38,400 bases of DNA, from contig CAJTMQ010000002.1 in assembly GCA_910577215.1 (NCBI GenBank), forward strand, positions 1-38,400. Direction: 5' to 3'. Both the position numbers and the translations under genes were made by a program. This stretch comes from an uncultured Eubacterium sp. (GTDB taxonomy: Bacteria; Bacillota; Clostridia; Oscillospirales; Acutalibacteraceae). The notes beneath the pieces were generated by a model. That model searched no databases and had not been told where the DNA came from. It worked only from the letters and a program-made list of their open reading frames with translations. This document shows positions 24,017 to 32,293 of this stretch, piece by piece. Each line of letters opens with the position of its first letter. Position 1 is the stretch's first letter.

Positions 24017-24118
24017 AAATCAATTAAAAAATTATTAACAAAATTTACCGAATGTTTATTAATAAGACAAATTATGAACAAAAACAAATGATAGTATTAT
24101 CACAAAAGGAGAAATACC

Positions 24119-24814
24119 ATGAGCAATAAAATTCTTGTTGTAGATGATGACCTTCACATCTGCGAATTACTTAAGCTTTATCTTGAAAATGAAAATTACA
24201 CTGTTTATGTTGCAAACGACGGACAGTCTGCAGTTGATATATTCGCCGCAAAAGCTCCCGATCTTGTGCTGCTTGATATAATGCTGCCTAAAATGGACGG
24301 CTGGCAGGTTTGCCGTGAAATTCGCAAATCTTCCTCTGTTCCTATAATTATGCTCAGTGCAAAGGGCGAAACCTTTGACAAGGTGCTTGGTCTTGAGCTT
24401 GGCGCAGATGACTATGTAACAAAACCGTTTGAAGCCAAGGAGGTTATGGCACGTATAAAGGCGGTGCTGCGCAGAACAAAGGGTGACGGTGACAGCAGTG
24501 CTGCTGAGAAAAAAACAGTTATATATGACAAGTTGGAAATAAATATTGTTAACTATGAGCTAAAGGTTAACGGTGTTGCAGTAGACACGCCGCCTAAAGA
24601 GCTTGAGCTTATTTATCACTTTGCTTCCAATCCCAACAGGGTTTACACACGTGATCAGCTTCTTGATGAGGTCTGGGGCTTTGATTACTATGGTGATTCA
24701 CGAACTGTAGATGTTCACGTGAAGCGCCTTCGCGAAAAACTTGAGGGTGTTTCGGAACAATGGGCACTCAAAACCGTTTGGGGTGTAGGCTACAAATTTG
24801 AAACCAAGGAATAA
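24119..24814 (+). CDS. OmpR/PhoB-family response regulator
   Basis: 231 residues. Receiver domain (1-115) with the acidic pocket VVDDD, the phosphoacceptor Asp53 in LLDIMLPKMDGW, Ser/Thr in IIMLSAKGE and Lys in VTKPF. A winged-helix DNA-binding domain (about 130-230) has ELELIYHFASNPNRVYTRDQLLDEVWGFDYYGDSRTVDVHVKRLREKL. It is the first gene of a three-gene operon with the sensor kinase (five bases between) and HtrA. By neighbourhood it is a cell-envelope stress regulator (compare CssR or WalR with HtrA); the target genes are unknown. Confidence 0.93.
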   Translation: MSNKILVVDDDLHICELLKLYLENENYTVYVANDGQSAVDIFAAKAPDLVLLDIMLPKMDGWQVCREIRKSSSVPIIMLSAKGETFDKVLGLELGADDYVTKPFEAKEVMARIKAVLRRTKGDGDSSAAEKKTVIYDKLEINIVNYELKVNGVAVDTPPKELELIYHFASNPNRVYTRDQLLDEVWGFDYYGDSRTVDVHVKRLREKLEGVSEQWALKTVWGVGYKFETKE

Positions 24815-24819
24815 AATTT

Positions 24820-26358
24820 ATGTTTATAAAAGATAAATTTTGTGCTGCAAAAAGAAATATTACCGATTATTTGTTTATGAATACGAATATTTTCGCAAAA
24901 TACTTCATACTTTTTGCAGTTATTTTTCTTATTGTCCTTACCGTGCTTGGCTCTTCCCTGTTTATTATCGTTAACAATTACACGGCAAATGAGCGTACGA
25001 AGCTGCTCCGAACAAACACATCATCACTTGCAGGCACGGTTGAAAACATTATTCAGCTTCAGGATATGAACAAAATGTACAGTATAGAGAAAGTGATTAT
25101 ATGTGAAACACTTTCAACTGTATCTCAATCTATTGAGGCTGATATCTTTGTTTGTGATCTTAACGGGAATATTATTCTGTGCAGCGAAAGGGCAGATTCT
25201 TATCCCTTCTCAGGAACTCTTTCTGCCTGCGGAAAGCACGATAATCTAAAAATTCACACCAGCATTATTGATTCCGTTTCACAGCAGGGCGAAATCGTTG
25301 AAAAAACACATATATCAAACCTGCTTTATTTTGTTGTTGGCTGTCCGATTATATCAGACGGGGTAACTATCGGAGCAGTTTTTGCCCTTGCCAACACAGG
25401 TGTGCAAACGCTTGTGCTTGAATTTTTAAGAATATTTATAATCTCCGCATTTTTCTGCCTTATTCTTGCATTTATATGTATATACTATTTAACAAAGAAA
25501 ATGGTTACGCCGCTTCAGCAAATGAGCAATGCAGCCAAGCAGTTTGCTTCAGGAGATTTTTCATACAGAGTAAAAATCAACGGAAGTGATGAGCTTGCCG
25601 ATCTCGGCAGAGCTTTTAATGATATGGCAGATGCTCTTGATGTGCTTGAAGGCTCAAGACGAAGCTTTGTTTCAAATGTTTCTCATGAGCTGAAAACCCC
25701 TATGACCTCTATTGCAGGCTTCATTGACGGAATACTGGACGGCACGATTCCGAATAATAAGCAGGATTATTATCTTGAAATTGTAAGTACTGAAATAAGA
25801 AGGCTTTCAAGGCTTGTGGTTTCCATGCTGAATATGAGCAAAATTGAAAGCGGAGATCTTGAAATGAAGCCTTCCAATTATGATATAACAGATCAGATAA
25901 TCCACATTCTTTTAACCTTTGAACAGAAAATAGAAAACAAAAGCATTGAAATCCGCGGGCTTGATGCCTTAAGGCCAACATATATTGTTGCTGACCCTGA
26001 TATGATTTATCAGGCAGTTTACAATCTGTTTGACAATGCCGTTAAGTTTACCAACAACGGCGGTTATATTGAAGTTAAGCTTACCGAGCACAATACGGAT
26101 ATTGAGGTAAGCATAAAAAACAGCGGAACCGGCATCAAAGCAGAAGAGTTATCACACGTTTTTGAGCGTTTTTATAAGGTTGATAAAAGCCGAAGCCTTG
26201 ATTCAAAGGGAGCAGGACTTGGTCTTTATATCGTTAAATTAATGATTGAAATGCACGGCGGCAGAGTTGTTGCCAAGAGTGACAATGTTGAAACCGCAGA
26301 GTTTTCATTTAATCTGCCTAAGCAGTTCAGTCCTATTTATAAAAAGGAGAAAAAATAA
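24820..26358 (+). CDS. Membrane sensor histidine kinase (HAMP, HisKA, HATPase)
   Basis: 512 residues. Two membrane helices (about 26-52 and 201-225) bracket a 150-residue extracellular sensor domain of dCACHE/PAS-like length. HAMP follows (about 225-280), then HisKA with His289 in VSNVSHELKTPMTSIAGF, the N box (YNLFDNAVKFT), the F/G boxes (VFERFYKVDKS, GAGLGLYIVKLMIEMHGG). All catalytic motifs are intact. It autophosphorylates and passes phosphate to the adjacent response regulator. The stimulus is not visible; location next to HtrA suggests envelope or protein-folding stress. Confidence 0.93.
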   Translation: MFIKDKFCAAKRNITDYLFMNTNIFAKYFILFAVIFLIVLTVLGSSLFIIVNNYTANERTKLLRTNTSSLAGTVENIIQLQDMNKMYSIEKVIICETLSTVSQSIEADIFVCDLNGNIILCSERADSYPFSGTLSACGKHDNLKIHTSIIDSVSQQGEIVEKTHISNLLYFVVGCPIISDGVTIGAVFALANTGVQTLVLEFLRIFIISAFFCLILAFICIYYLTKKMVTPLQQMSNAAKQFASGDFSYRVKINGSDELADLGRAFNDMADALDVLEGSRRSFVSNVSHELKTPMTSIAGFIDGILDGTIPNNKQDYYLEIVSTEIRRLSRLVVSMLNMSKIESGDLEMKPSNYDITDQIIHILLTFEQKIENKSIEIRGLDALRPTYIVADPDMIYQAVYNLFDNAVKFTNNGGYIEVKLTEHNTDIEVSIKNSGTGIKAEELSHVFERFYKVDKSRSLDSKGAGLGLYIVKLMIEMHGGRVVAKSDNVETAEFSFNLPKQFSPIYKKEKK

Positions 26359-26360
26359 AC

Positions 26361-27851
26361 ATGAATGAATTTGACAACAATGAAGAGCGCTTAGAACCTC
26401 ATATCACTGAGGAAAATGAAAAAGAAGCAGTAAATAATACTTCTGATTCCACAGAAGGAAACACAACTTACCATTATGCATATAAAAAGCCTGAAAATAA
26501 AGAAGCCGATAATAATACACCACAGGGCGGCTATTATCAGCCTCCGCAAAGCACCGAATACCGTACTGCCTTTAATGGTGAACCAATAAATAGCACTCCG
26601 TTTGATGCCTCCGATTATGGTGCCGCTCCTAAAAAGAAAAAGAATAAAACGGTTATCGTATTGGTTACAATATTTGTTGCGTGTATTCTTTTTGCAGTTA
26701 TCGGTATAATAACAGCTTCAATCTCCTCACCCGATGAAAACAAAAATTTCAATTCCAATCCAAACTCCTCCTCTCAGGTTCAGACACAGGATCAGGAGGA
26801 TGTTCCGAAAACAACAGCCACGGGTGAGTACACTGTTGCAGGTGTTGCTGAAAATTGTATTGATTCCTGTGTGGGTATTACTGTTTATACGCAGTCAACA
26901 AGCTACAGTAATTTCTATGGCTATGGTTACGGCTCAGGTAATCAGCAGGGTAATGGATCTGAAGAAGTAAAGTCCGGTGAAGGATCGGGTATTCTTATGC
27001 TGGAGGATAACGGAAGAACCTATATTTTAACTTGTGCACACGTAATCAGTGACGGTTCCAGCTTTAAGGTTACACTTAATGATAAAACCGAATATGATGC
27101 CACAATGGTTGGCTATGATGCTCAAACAGATATAGGTGTGCTTGTAATCAATGCAACAGGTCTTAAAATAGCTGAATTTGCAAAATCCGATTCAACTGTA
27201 CTTGGTGAACAGGTTGTTGCAATAGGCTGCCCCGGCGGAATTGATTTCTTAAACAGCATATCAAGCGGATATATTTCAGCTCTGGCAAGACCTATATCAT
27301 CAACTATCGGATATGATACAGACTGCATTCAGATTGATGCCGCTATAAACCCGGGAAACAGCGGCGGTGCTTTATTTAATATGCAGGGCCAGGTTATAGG
27401 CGTTAATTCCTCCAAAATAGCCGCCACCGAATATGAGGGCATGGGATTTGCCGTACCGAGTGACACAGCAATTGAAACCGCAAACAGCCTTATAAGAGTA
27501 GGTTACGTTGAGGGCAGAGCAAAGCTTGGTATAACCTATAAAAACATCACATCCTATTCAAACTCAACAGCAATCATCAATGAGCTTGCAAGACTCGGAT
27601 ATGAAAATGCAAACGGAACTATGGTTATAAATGAGGTTTCAAGCGATTCAGATCTTGCAGGAAAGGATATTAATGAATATGATATGATTATTGCCGTTAA
27701 CGGTGAAACTATGACATCAACTGATGTTATGACATCCATTCTGGCAGACAGCAAACCGGGTGACTCCGTTAAGCTTACAATTGCACGTATTCAGAACAAC
27801 CAAATAAACACCTTTGAAGTTGAATGTAAATTAATCGAATCAAAAGGATAA
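26361..27851 (+). CDS. htrA: Membrane-anchored HtrA/DegP serine protease with PDZ domain
   Basis: 496 residues. The acidic, disordered N-terminus (1-95) and a membrane helix (97-120) place the protease outside the cell. The trypsin-like domain (about 155-375) has the triad His227 (TCAHVIS), Asp257 (DAQTDIGVLVI) and Ser334 (NPGNSGGAL). One PDZ domain follows (about 395-490), with the GTMVINEVSSDSDLAGKDINEYDMIIAVNG core. A GYGYGSGNQQGNGS insert (188-200) lies in the N-terminal lobe. Degrades or refolds misfolded exported proteins. It starts three bases after the kinase stop, in one operon with the two-component system, and probably under its control. Confidence 0.94.
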   Translation: MNEFDNNEERLEPHITEENEKEAVNNTSDSTEGNTTYHYAYKKPENKEADNNTPQGGYYQPPQSTEYRTAFNGEPINSTPFDASDYGAAPKKKKNKTVIVLVTIFVACILFAVIGIITASISSPDENKNFNSNPNSSSQVQTQDQEDVPKTTATGEYTVAGVAENCIDSCVGITVYTQSTSYSNFYGYGYGSGNQQGNGSEEVKSGEGSGILMLEDNGRTYILTCAHVISDGSSFKVTLNDKTEYDATMVGYDAQTDIGVLVINATGLKIAEFAKSDSTVLGEQVVAIGCPGGIDFLNSISSGYISALARPISSTIGYDTDCIQIDAAINPGNSGGALFNMQGQVIGVNSSKIAATEYEGMGFAVPSDTAIETANSLIRVGYVEGRAKLGITYKNITSYSNSTAIINELARLGYENANGTMVINEVSSDSDLAGKDINEYDMIIAVNGETMTSTDVMTSILADSKPGDSVKLTIARIQNNQINTFEVECKLIESKG

Positions 27852-27861
27852 AAATAAACAT

Positions 27862-27903
27862 TCAAGCACCCGATTTGTAAAAGCAAATGGGGTGCTTTTT
27901 CTG
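27862..27903 (+). terminator. Terminator of the two-component/HtrA operon
   Basis: AAGCACCC and GGGGTGCTT pair around an inner ATTTG/CAAAT stem, followed by TTTTCTG. It lies just after htrA. Confidence 0.85.
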
Positions 27904-27957
27904 TGCCAAACTGCCGTCTCCATCATAATATAAATTGAAATGATTGGGGGATTGCTA

Positions 27958-29040
27958 ATGGCTACTATCAGCTTATGCATGATTGTAAAAAACGAAGAAA
28001 AAGTGCTTTCGCGGTGTCTGGACAGCATAAAAAATGCTGTTGATGAGATTATCATCGCAGACACAGGCAGCACAGACAGCACAAAAGACATTGCATACAG
28101 GTATACAGATAAGGTTTATGATTTTGAATGGACAGACAATTTCTCAGAGGCAAGAAATTTTTCATTTTCCAAGGCAACAAAGGATTTTATTTTATGGCTT
28201 GATGCGGATGATGTAATCACATCGGAAAACAACACCAAACTTATAGAATTAAAAAATAATCTTGATAATACCGATACAGTTATGATGAAATATAACACAG
28301 CATTTGACGAAGACTCAAATGCGACCTTTTCCTATTTCAGAGAACGTCTTGTCCGCAGAGCAACACCGCACAAATGGAAAGGCCGAGTTCATGAAGCTAT
28401 AGAATATACAGGAAGAACAATTTACAGTGATATTGAAATCAATCATCATTCTGTTAAAACTGAATACAGCACAAGAAATCTGGACATATATGAAAAGCAA
28501 CGTTCAGACGGTGAACTTGTACAGCCGCGTGATATTTTTTATTATGCAAGAGAGCTTTATTATCACAAAAAATACAATAAAGCTATTTCCATTCTGCATG
28601 AATTTCTTGAAAATGAAAACGCATGGATAGAAAATAAAATTGAAGCGTGCAAAATTCTTTCCGCATGCTACCGCGAAACAGATAATATAGACAAAGCCAT
28701 TGAGATTTTGTTTATTTCTTTTGCATACGATACTCCAAGAGCAGAAATCTGCTGTGCAGCAGGTAATCTGTTGATGCAGATTGGTAAGTATAAAAAAGCA
28801 ATCTATTGGTTTGAGCTTGCCCTGACACTTAATATTAATGAACATAACGGCGGTTTCACTGATATAGATTCTTACGGTTACACACCAAGCATTCAGCTTT
28901 GTGTTTGCTACGATAAGCTGAAAAATTATACAAAGGCGGAGGAATATAATATCAAAGCCGGCTTATACAGACCTCATTCCGCAGCATATCTGCAAAATCT
29001 TGAATATTTTAAAACACTTCACCAAAACGGTGTATTATGA
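27958..29040 (+). CDS. Family 2 glycosyltransferase with C-terminal TPR repeats
   Basis: About 360 residues from the ATG at 27958, where the GGGGG-containing site gives better spacing than the ATG at 27940. The GT2 N-terminus reads ISLCMIVKNEEKVLSRCLDSI, then DEIIIADTGSTDSTKDIA, and the metal/UDP motif is LWLDADDVI. After about residue 190 come tetratricopeptide-like helices (KYNKAISILHEFLENENAW, DKAIEILFISFAYDTPRAEI, YKKAIYWFELALTLN). This SPS-like GT2-TPR arrangement is found in glycosyltransferases acting on proteins or spore-surface structures. The next gene encodes a Thr-rich collagen-like protein, a plausible acceptor (inference). Confidence 0.88.
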   Translation: MATISLCMIVKNEEKVLSRCLDSIKNAVDEIIIADTGSTDSTKDIAYRYTDKVYDFEWTDNFSEARNFSFSKATKDFILWLDADDVITSENNTKLIELKNNLDNTDTVMMKYNTAFDEDSNATFSYFRERLVRRATPHKWKGRVHEAIEYTGRTIYSDIEINHHSVKTEYSTRNLDIYEKQRSDGELVQPRDIFYYARELYYHKKYNKAISILHEFLENENAWIENKIEACKILSACYRETDNIDKAIEILFISFAYDTPRAEICCAAGNLLMQIGKYKKAIYWFELALTLNINEHNGGFTDIDSYGYTPSIQLCVCYDKLKNYTKAEEYNIKAGLYRPHSAAYLQNLEYFKTLHQNGVL

Positions 29041-29048
29041 ATAAACTG

Positions 29049-29077
29049 AATATAGATGTTAATTTAACATCTATATT
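29049..29077 (+). promoter_or_regulatory. Perfect palindrome in front of the collagen-like gene
   Basis: AATATAGATGTTAA-T-TTAACATCTATATT is a 14-bp perfect inverted repeat with no U-tract after it. It ends about 20 bases before the start codon. Possibly an operator or an mRNA-stabilising hairpin; not a standard terminator. Confidence 0.45.
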
Positions 29078-29096
29078 AAATTGAGGAGTGCAGATT

Positions 29097-30338
29097 ATGC
29101 GTTTGAATACAAACATTTACAATGGCAACAGCTGTTCTGAAAACAATGACTGCTGTGTAAGCCATATTTGCTGCTGTTCTCAGGGTGCAACAGGTGCCAC
29201 AGGTCCTACCGGTCCTACTGGTCCGACCGGTCCTTCCAACGGTATAACGGGTCCAACAGGTCCAACAGGTCCAATCGGTGTTACAGGCCCAATCGGCCCA
29301 ACCGGTCCTCAGGGTAATACCGGAGCTGACGGTATGAACGGAGCTATGGGACCCACCGGTCCTACAGGCCCTACCGGTGCCAATGGTATCAATGGAACAA
29401 ACGGAGCAATGGGTCCAACAGGTCCGACAGGTGCTACAGGCACAACAGGTGCGACGGGTGCCACCGGTGTTACAGGTCCTACAGGCGCAACAGGTGCTGA
29501 CGGTACAAACGGAGCTATGGGACCCACCGGTCCTACAGGTGCTCCCGGTCAGAATGGTGCAATGGGACCCACCGGTCCGACGGGTGCTAATGGTGCCGCA
29601 GGCGCAACCGGTCCTACCGGTCCGACGGGTGCTAACGGTGCTGCAGGCGCAACCGGTCCTACCGGTCCTACTGGTCCTACGGGTGCTAACGGTGTCGCAG
29701 GTGCTACAGGTCCTACAGGTCCGACGGGTGCTGCCGGTGCCGCAGGTGCTACAGGTCCGACAGGTGCTAACGGTGCCGCTGGTGCTACAGGTCCTACCGG
29801 TCCGACGGGTGCTGCCGGTGCCGCTGGCGCTACAGGTCCTACAGGTCCGACAGGTGCTACCGGTGCCGCAGGTGCTACAGGTCCTACAGGTCCGACGGGT
29901 GCTACCGGCCCTGAAGACGGCTTAGCAGCATTCGGAGGAAAATACAACACAACACCTCAGACATTGAATCTGACTTTGGGCGGTACAACTCAGATTCCGC
30001 TTCCAACAGCAATGCCTGCAGAAGATGTAACCTATGCAACAGCAAACAGCTTAACAATAACCGAAGCAGGTGTATACGAGGTAAACTATTTCAGTAACTT
30101 ATCTGCTGCATTAGGAACAACAGTAACAATGGCCGTTCGTCAAAACGCAACCAACATCCCGAGCACAGTAATTTCAAGGCTTCTTTCAGTTGGTGTAAGC
30201 TCTATTTACAGCGGTAGCGTTATTGTAAGCCTGAATGCCGGTGATGTAATTGATATGGCAATTTCTGCTTTGCTGGCAGTTGGTGTAACATTGGGCACAG
30301 GTGTAAGTGCAACACTTACAGTTAAAAAATTAAACTGA
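29097..30338 (+). CDS. Collagen-like (Gly-Pro-Thr) repeat surface/exosporium-like protein
   Basis: 413 residues from the ATG at 29097, with GAGGAG eight bases upstream. A short Cys-rich N-terminus (SCSENNDCCVSHICCC) leads into about 240 residues of Gly-X-Thr triplets, mostly GPT, GAT, GAN and GAA. A C-terminal globular domain of about 130 residues (GGKYNTTPQTLNL...VTYATANSLTITEAGVYEVNY...GTGVSATLTVKKLN) resembles BclA/TNF-C1q-like trimerising domains. In B. anthracis such GPT repeats carry O-linked sugars on Thr and form the exosporium nap; the upstream GT2-TPR enzyme is a candidate partner. No LPxTG anchor is seen. Cysteines may cross-link the N-terminus. Confidence 0.88.
   Translation: MRLNTNIYNGNSCSENNDCCVSHICCCSQGATGATGPTGPTGPTGPSNGITGPTGPTGPIGVTGPIGPTGPQGNTGADGMNGAMGPTGPTGPTGANGINGTNGAMGPTGPTGATGTTGATGATGVTGPTGATGADGTNGAMGPTGPTGAPGQNGAMGPTGPTGANGAAGATGPTGPTGANGAAGATGPTGPTGPTGANGVAGATGPTGPTGAAGAAGATGPTGANGAAGATGPTGPTGAAGAAGATGPTGPTGATGAAGATGPTGPTGATGPEDGLAAFGGKYNTTPQTLNLTLGGTTQIPLPTAMPAEDVTYATANSLTITEAGVYEVNYFSNLSAALGTTVTMAVRQNATNIPSTVISRLLSVGVSSIYSGSVIVSLNAGDVIDMAISALLAVGVTLGTGVSATLTVKKLN
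29170..29910 (+). repeat. Gly-X-Thr coding tandem repeat
   Basis: About 245 nine-base-like units encoding GPTGPT, GATGAA, GANGAA and related triplets. The DNA is locally very GC-rich compared with its flanks. Longer sub-repeats of 27-36 bases recur after 29570, so the tract is prone to slippage and its length may differ between strains. Confidence 0.85.
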
Positions 30339-30373
30339 AAATTTGCAATCAATAATAAAACATTAATTAAGTT

Positions 30374-30404
30374 AAAAAAAGCCGCCATAAGGCGGCTTAA
30401 ACTT
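30374..30404 (+). terminator. Terminator of the collagen-like gene
   Basis: The hairpin AAGCCGCC-ATAA-GGCGGCTT, with an A-run before it and AAACTTT after it. It lies about 40 bases after the stop codon. Confidence 0.7.
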
Positions 30405-30468
30405 TACATATTTTTTCAAAAGCAATGCATAATATCCTTATAGATCAAAAATAAGGAACGGAATAAAT

Positions 30469-30774
30469 ATGCAAATCAATAAAGATAATATAAATGAAAA
30501 AGTTTTTAACAGCAAAACGCCCTTCATTCTTGATTTCTATTCTGATTTTTGTATGCCCTGCAAAATGCTTTCACCTGTAATGGATGAAATTGCACAGGAA
30601 TATAAAGACACAGTTCAAATCGGAAAAGTTAATACAGATCATGAAAAGTCGCTTGCCGCCGAATACGGGATAATGGCTGTTCCAACCCTTGTATATATTA
30701 AAAGCGGAAAAGAAGTTGACCGCACTGTAGGCGTGATTTCAAAAGAAGAAATCATAAGCAGAATAAAAGGTTAA
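30469..30774 (+). CDS. trxA: Thioredoxin with CMPC active site
   Basis: 101 residues, a standard one-domain thioredoxin. The fold is clear: FILDFYSDFCMPCKMLSPVMDEIA, then VNTDHEKSLAAEYGIMAVPTLVYIKSG with the cis-Pro motif VPT. The active site is C-M-P-C in place of the usual C-G-P-C, and the preceding Trp is replaced by Phe; both would be expected to change the redox potential. It is directly followed by thioredoxin reductase (four bases), which should reduce it with NADPH electrons. Confidence 0.92.
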   Translation: MQINKDNINEKVFNSKTPFILDFYSDFCMPCKMLSPVMDEIAQEYKDTVQIGKVNTDHEKSLAAEYGIMAVPTLVYIKSGKEVDRTVGVISKEEIISRIKG

Positions 30775-30778
30775 CACT

Positions 30779-31666
30779 ATGTATGACGTTTTAATTATAG
30801 GTGCAGGCCCTGCAGGACTATCAGCCGCCGTGTATTTAAAAAGGGCTATGCTGTCTGTAGCAATTATTGAAAAGCAACCACTTTCGGGAGGGCAGATTTT
30901 AACCTCCTATAACATAGAAAACTATCTTGGTTTCACACAGATAAGCGGCACTGAACTGGCTGAAAAATTCAAAAAGCACGCTGAAGCAGCAGGTGCCTGT
31001 TTCATATTCGGCGAGGTATTAAAAATCAATAAAAATTCGGTTGAATTGCATAACGGAAAAACAATTTCTGCAAAAGCCATCATTATTGCTTCCGGAGCGA
31101 GCCACAGACATCTTGGTATAAAGGGCGAAAAGGAATTTATCGGAAAAGGCATTTCCTATTGTGCCACGTGTGACGGTGCCTTCTTTGCAGATAAAAGCGT
31201 TGCCGTTATCGGCGGCGGAGATGCTGCACTTGAGAATGCACTGTATCTCAGCAATATCTGCAAAAGGGTTACACTGATTCACCGCAGAAAAAGGCTGCGT
31301 GCAGCAGAAATTCTTGCTGAAAGATTTTTTTCAAAGCCAAACACAGAATTTATACCCAATGATGAAGCCAAAGAATTTTGCGGAGATAAAAAACTGACAA
31401 ATATTATTCTGAAAAGCGGTAAAACACTTGCAGCTGACGGAGCTTTTATTGCAATCGGCCAATCACCGCAGACTAAATTCATTTCTAAGGATATAAAAAC
31501 AAATGTTAACGGCTATATCATAACTGATAATGACTGCATAACCTCAGAAGACGGTATATTCGCAATAGGTGATGTCAGGGAAAAACCCTGCCGTCAGATT
31601 ATAACCGCTGCCGCAGATGGCGCTGTTGTTTCACAAAGTGTTTTAAATTATATAAATAGTTTATAG
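30779..31666 (+). CDS. trxB: Thioredoxin reductase
   Basis: 295 residues, slightly short for the 305-315 typical length. FAD-binding GAGPAGLSAAVYLKRA, the redox-active CATC in SYCATCDGAFF, the NADPH-binding domain with GGGDAALENALYL and HRRKRLRA, and the second FAD motif AIGDVREKPCRQIITAAADGA are all present. It keeps the HRRxxxRA motif for NADPH, so it is not a ferredoxin-dependent type. It lies in one operon with trxA, likely its substrate. Confidence 0.94.
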   Translation: MYDVLIIGAGPAGLSAAVYLKRAMLSVAIIEKQPLSGGQILTSYNIENYLGFTQISGTELAEKFKKHAEAAGACFIFGEVLKINKNSVELHNGKTISAKAIIIASGASHRHLGIKGEKEFIGKGISYCATCDGAFFADKSVAVIGGGDAALENALYLSNICKRVTLIHRRKRLRAAEILAERFFSKPNTEFIPNDEAKEFCGDKKLTNIILKSGKTLAADGAFIAIGQSPQTKFISKDIKTNVNGYIITDNDCITSEDGIFAIGDVREKPCRQIITAAADGAVVSQSVLNYINSL

Positions 31667-31669
31667 CAA

Positions 31670-31716
31670 AACAAGGTTCTGATTTACTCACCGCAAATCA
31701 GAACCTTGTTAGTCTT
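31670..31716 (+). terminator. Terminator of trxAB
   Basis: A 16-pair perfect stem AACAAGGTTCTGATTT / AAATCAGAACCTTGTT is followed by AGTCTTATTT. Confidence 0.75.
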
Positions 31717-31728
31717 ATTTAATAACGA

Positions 31729-31777
31729 ATAAAAAATCCGAAAGCGTCACCGACAATGGTGAGTTTCGGATTTTTAT
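31729..31777 (-). terminator. Distal terminator, probably the original ssrA terminator
   Basis: On the minus strand AAAATCCGAAA...TTTCGGATTTTTT with an inner CTCACC/GGTGA stem. It directly follows the duplicate of the ssrA 3' end (31782-31802), in the place a terminator would have relative to ssrA itself. Confidence 0.7.
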
Positions 31778-31781
31778 CTTT

Positions 31782-31802
31782 TGGTGGAGATGGCGGTAGT
31801 CG
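31782..31802 (-). repeat. Duplicate of the ssrA 3' terminal 21 bp (attR-like)
   Basis: Exact 21-bp copy of positions 31933-31953, which are the last bases of ssrA including the CCA end (CGACTACC...CTCCACCA on the minus strand). It is not part of a tRNA: no T-loop or acceptor stem can be built around it. Confidence 0.85.
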
Positions 31803-31932
31803 CTCGGTGAGCTTCTGCGCTCACCGACACGCCGCGCCTAAAAACAGTTCCCCGAACTGTTTTCTTAACGGCTGTTTCGACTACTATTTCTATTATTTAG
31901 AAAAAGAGTGCCAAAAGGCACTCTTTTCAAAA
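31803..31932. mobile_element. Remnant between two ssrA 3' ends, probable scar of an integrated element
   Basis: 130 bases flanked by the direct repeat of the ssrA end. It has no coding capacity but contains the hairpins CGGTGAGC/GCTCACCG and AAACAGTTC/GAACTGTTT, and an inverted 11-bp copy of the ssrA T-arm (GTTTCGACTAC at 31874-31884). The ssrA terminator AAAAGAGTGCC/GGCACTCTTTT sits at 31902-31930. This fits a deletion after integration at the ssrA 3' end. Confidence 0.55.
31902..31930 (-). terminator. Terminator next to ssrA
   Basis: The minus strand reads GAAAAGAGTGCC-TTTT-GGCACTCTTTTTC immediately after the CCA end of ssrA, a standard intrinsic terminator. Confidence 0.85.
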
Positions 31933-32284
31933 TGGTGGAGATGGCGGTAGTCGAAACCGCGTCCTGAAACATATCCTCAGGGCTTTCTACGTGTGTAGTT
32001 TGTTATTTAAGGATTCCCCTCACAAAACGGCGGCAAACAGCCTTTTTACTACGGTAGGCTCTGATACCTGACAGAAGCCGAGCCGCTCTTCTGTTCATGT
32101 TCGCCACTAAGTCGACGCCTTATTCCATTCCGTGGCACTCACGGATAAGACGAAAGCTGCATTAGGCAGCTAAAGCTACTGATTTATTATTGTCAGTTAA
32201 TTTTAAAGTGTTACTTTTAAAGCGGTGCAACTCCGCTACACGCTTACCAAGATTCCCTGCCCCAGTCGAAATCCTTTCATCCCC
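31933..32284 (-). ncRNA. ssrA: Transfer-messenger RNA
   Basis: Minus strand, about 352 nt. The 5' end is GGGGATGAAAGGATTTCGACTG; the 3' end has a tRNA-like T-arm GGTTTCGACTACC and CTCCACCA. The 5' GGGGATG and 3' CATCTCC ends form the acceptor stem. The coding part ends ...GTAGCTTTAGCTGCC TAA, giving a degradation tag that ends TDNNKSVALAA (the resume codon is uncertain). With SmpB it frees stalled ribosomes. Its 5' end lies only about nine bases after the smpB stop. Confidence 0.95.
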
Positions 32285-32293
32285 ATATTCATA

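Noticed and set aside
29309..29950. Long open frames on both strands across the collagen-like repeat (GPV/APV and VLQVLPV proteins)
   Set aside because: They are mirror or shifted readings of the GPT-coding repeat. They have no ribosome sites and the in-frame collagen protein explains the DNA.
31782..31802. A tRNA gene ending in CTCCACCA downstream of ssrA
   Set aside because: No T-loop, anticodon arm or matching acceptor stem can be built upstream of it; it is an exact copy of the ssrA end only.
31756..31950. A 64-residue protein between trxB and ssrA
   Set aside because: It runs over terminators and the ssrA end duplicate; no ribosome site.
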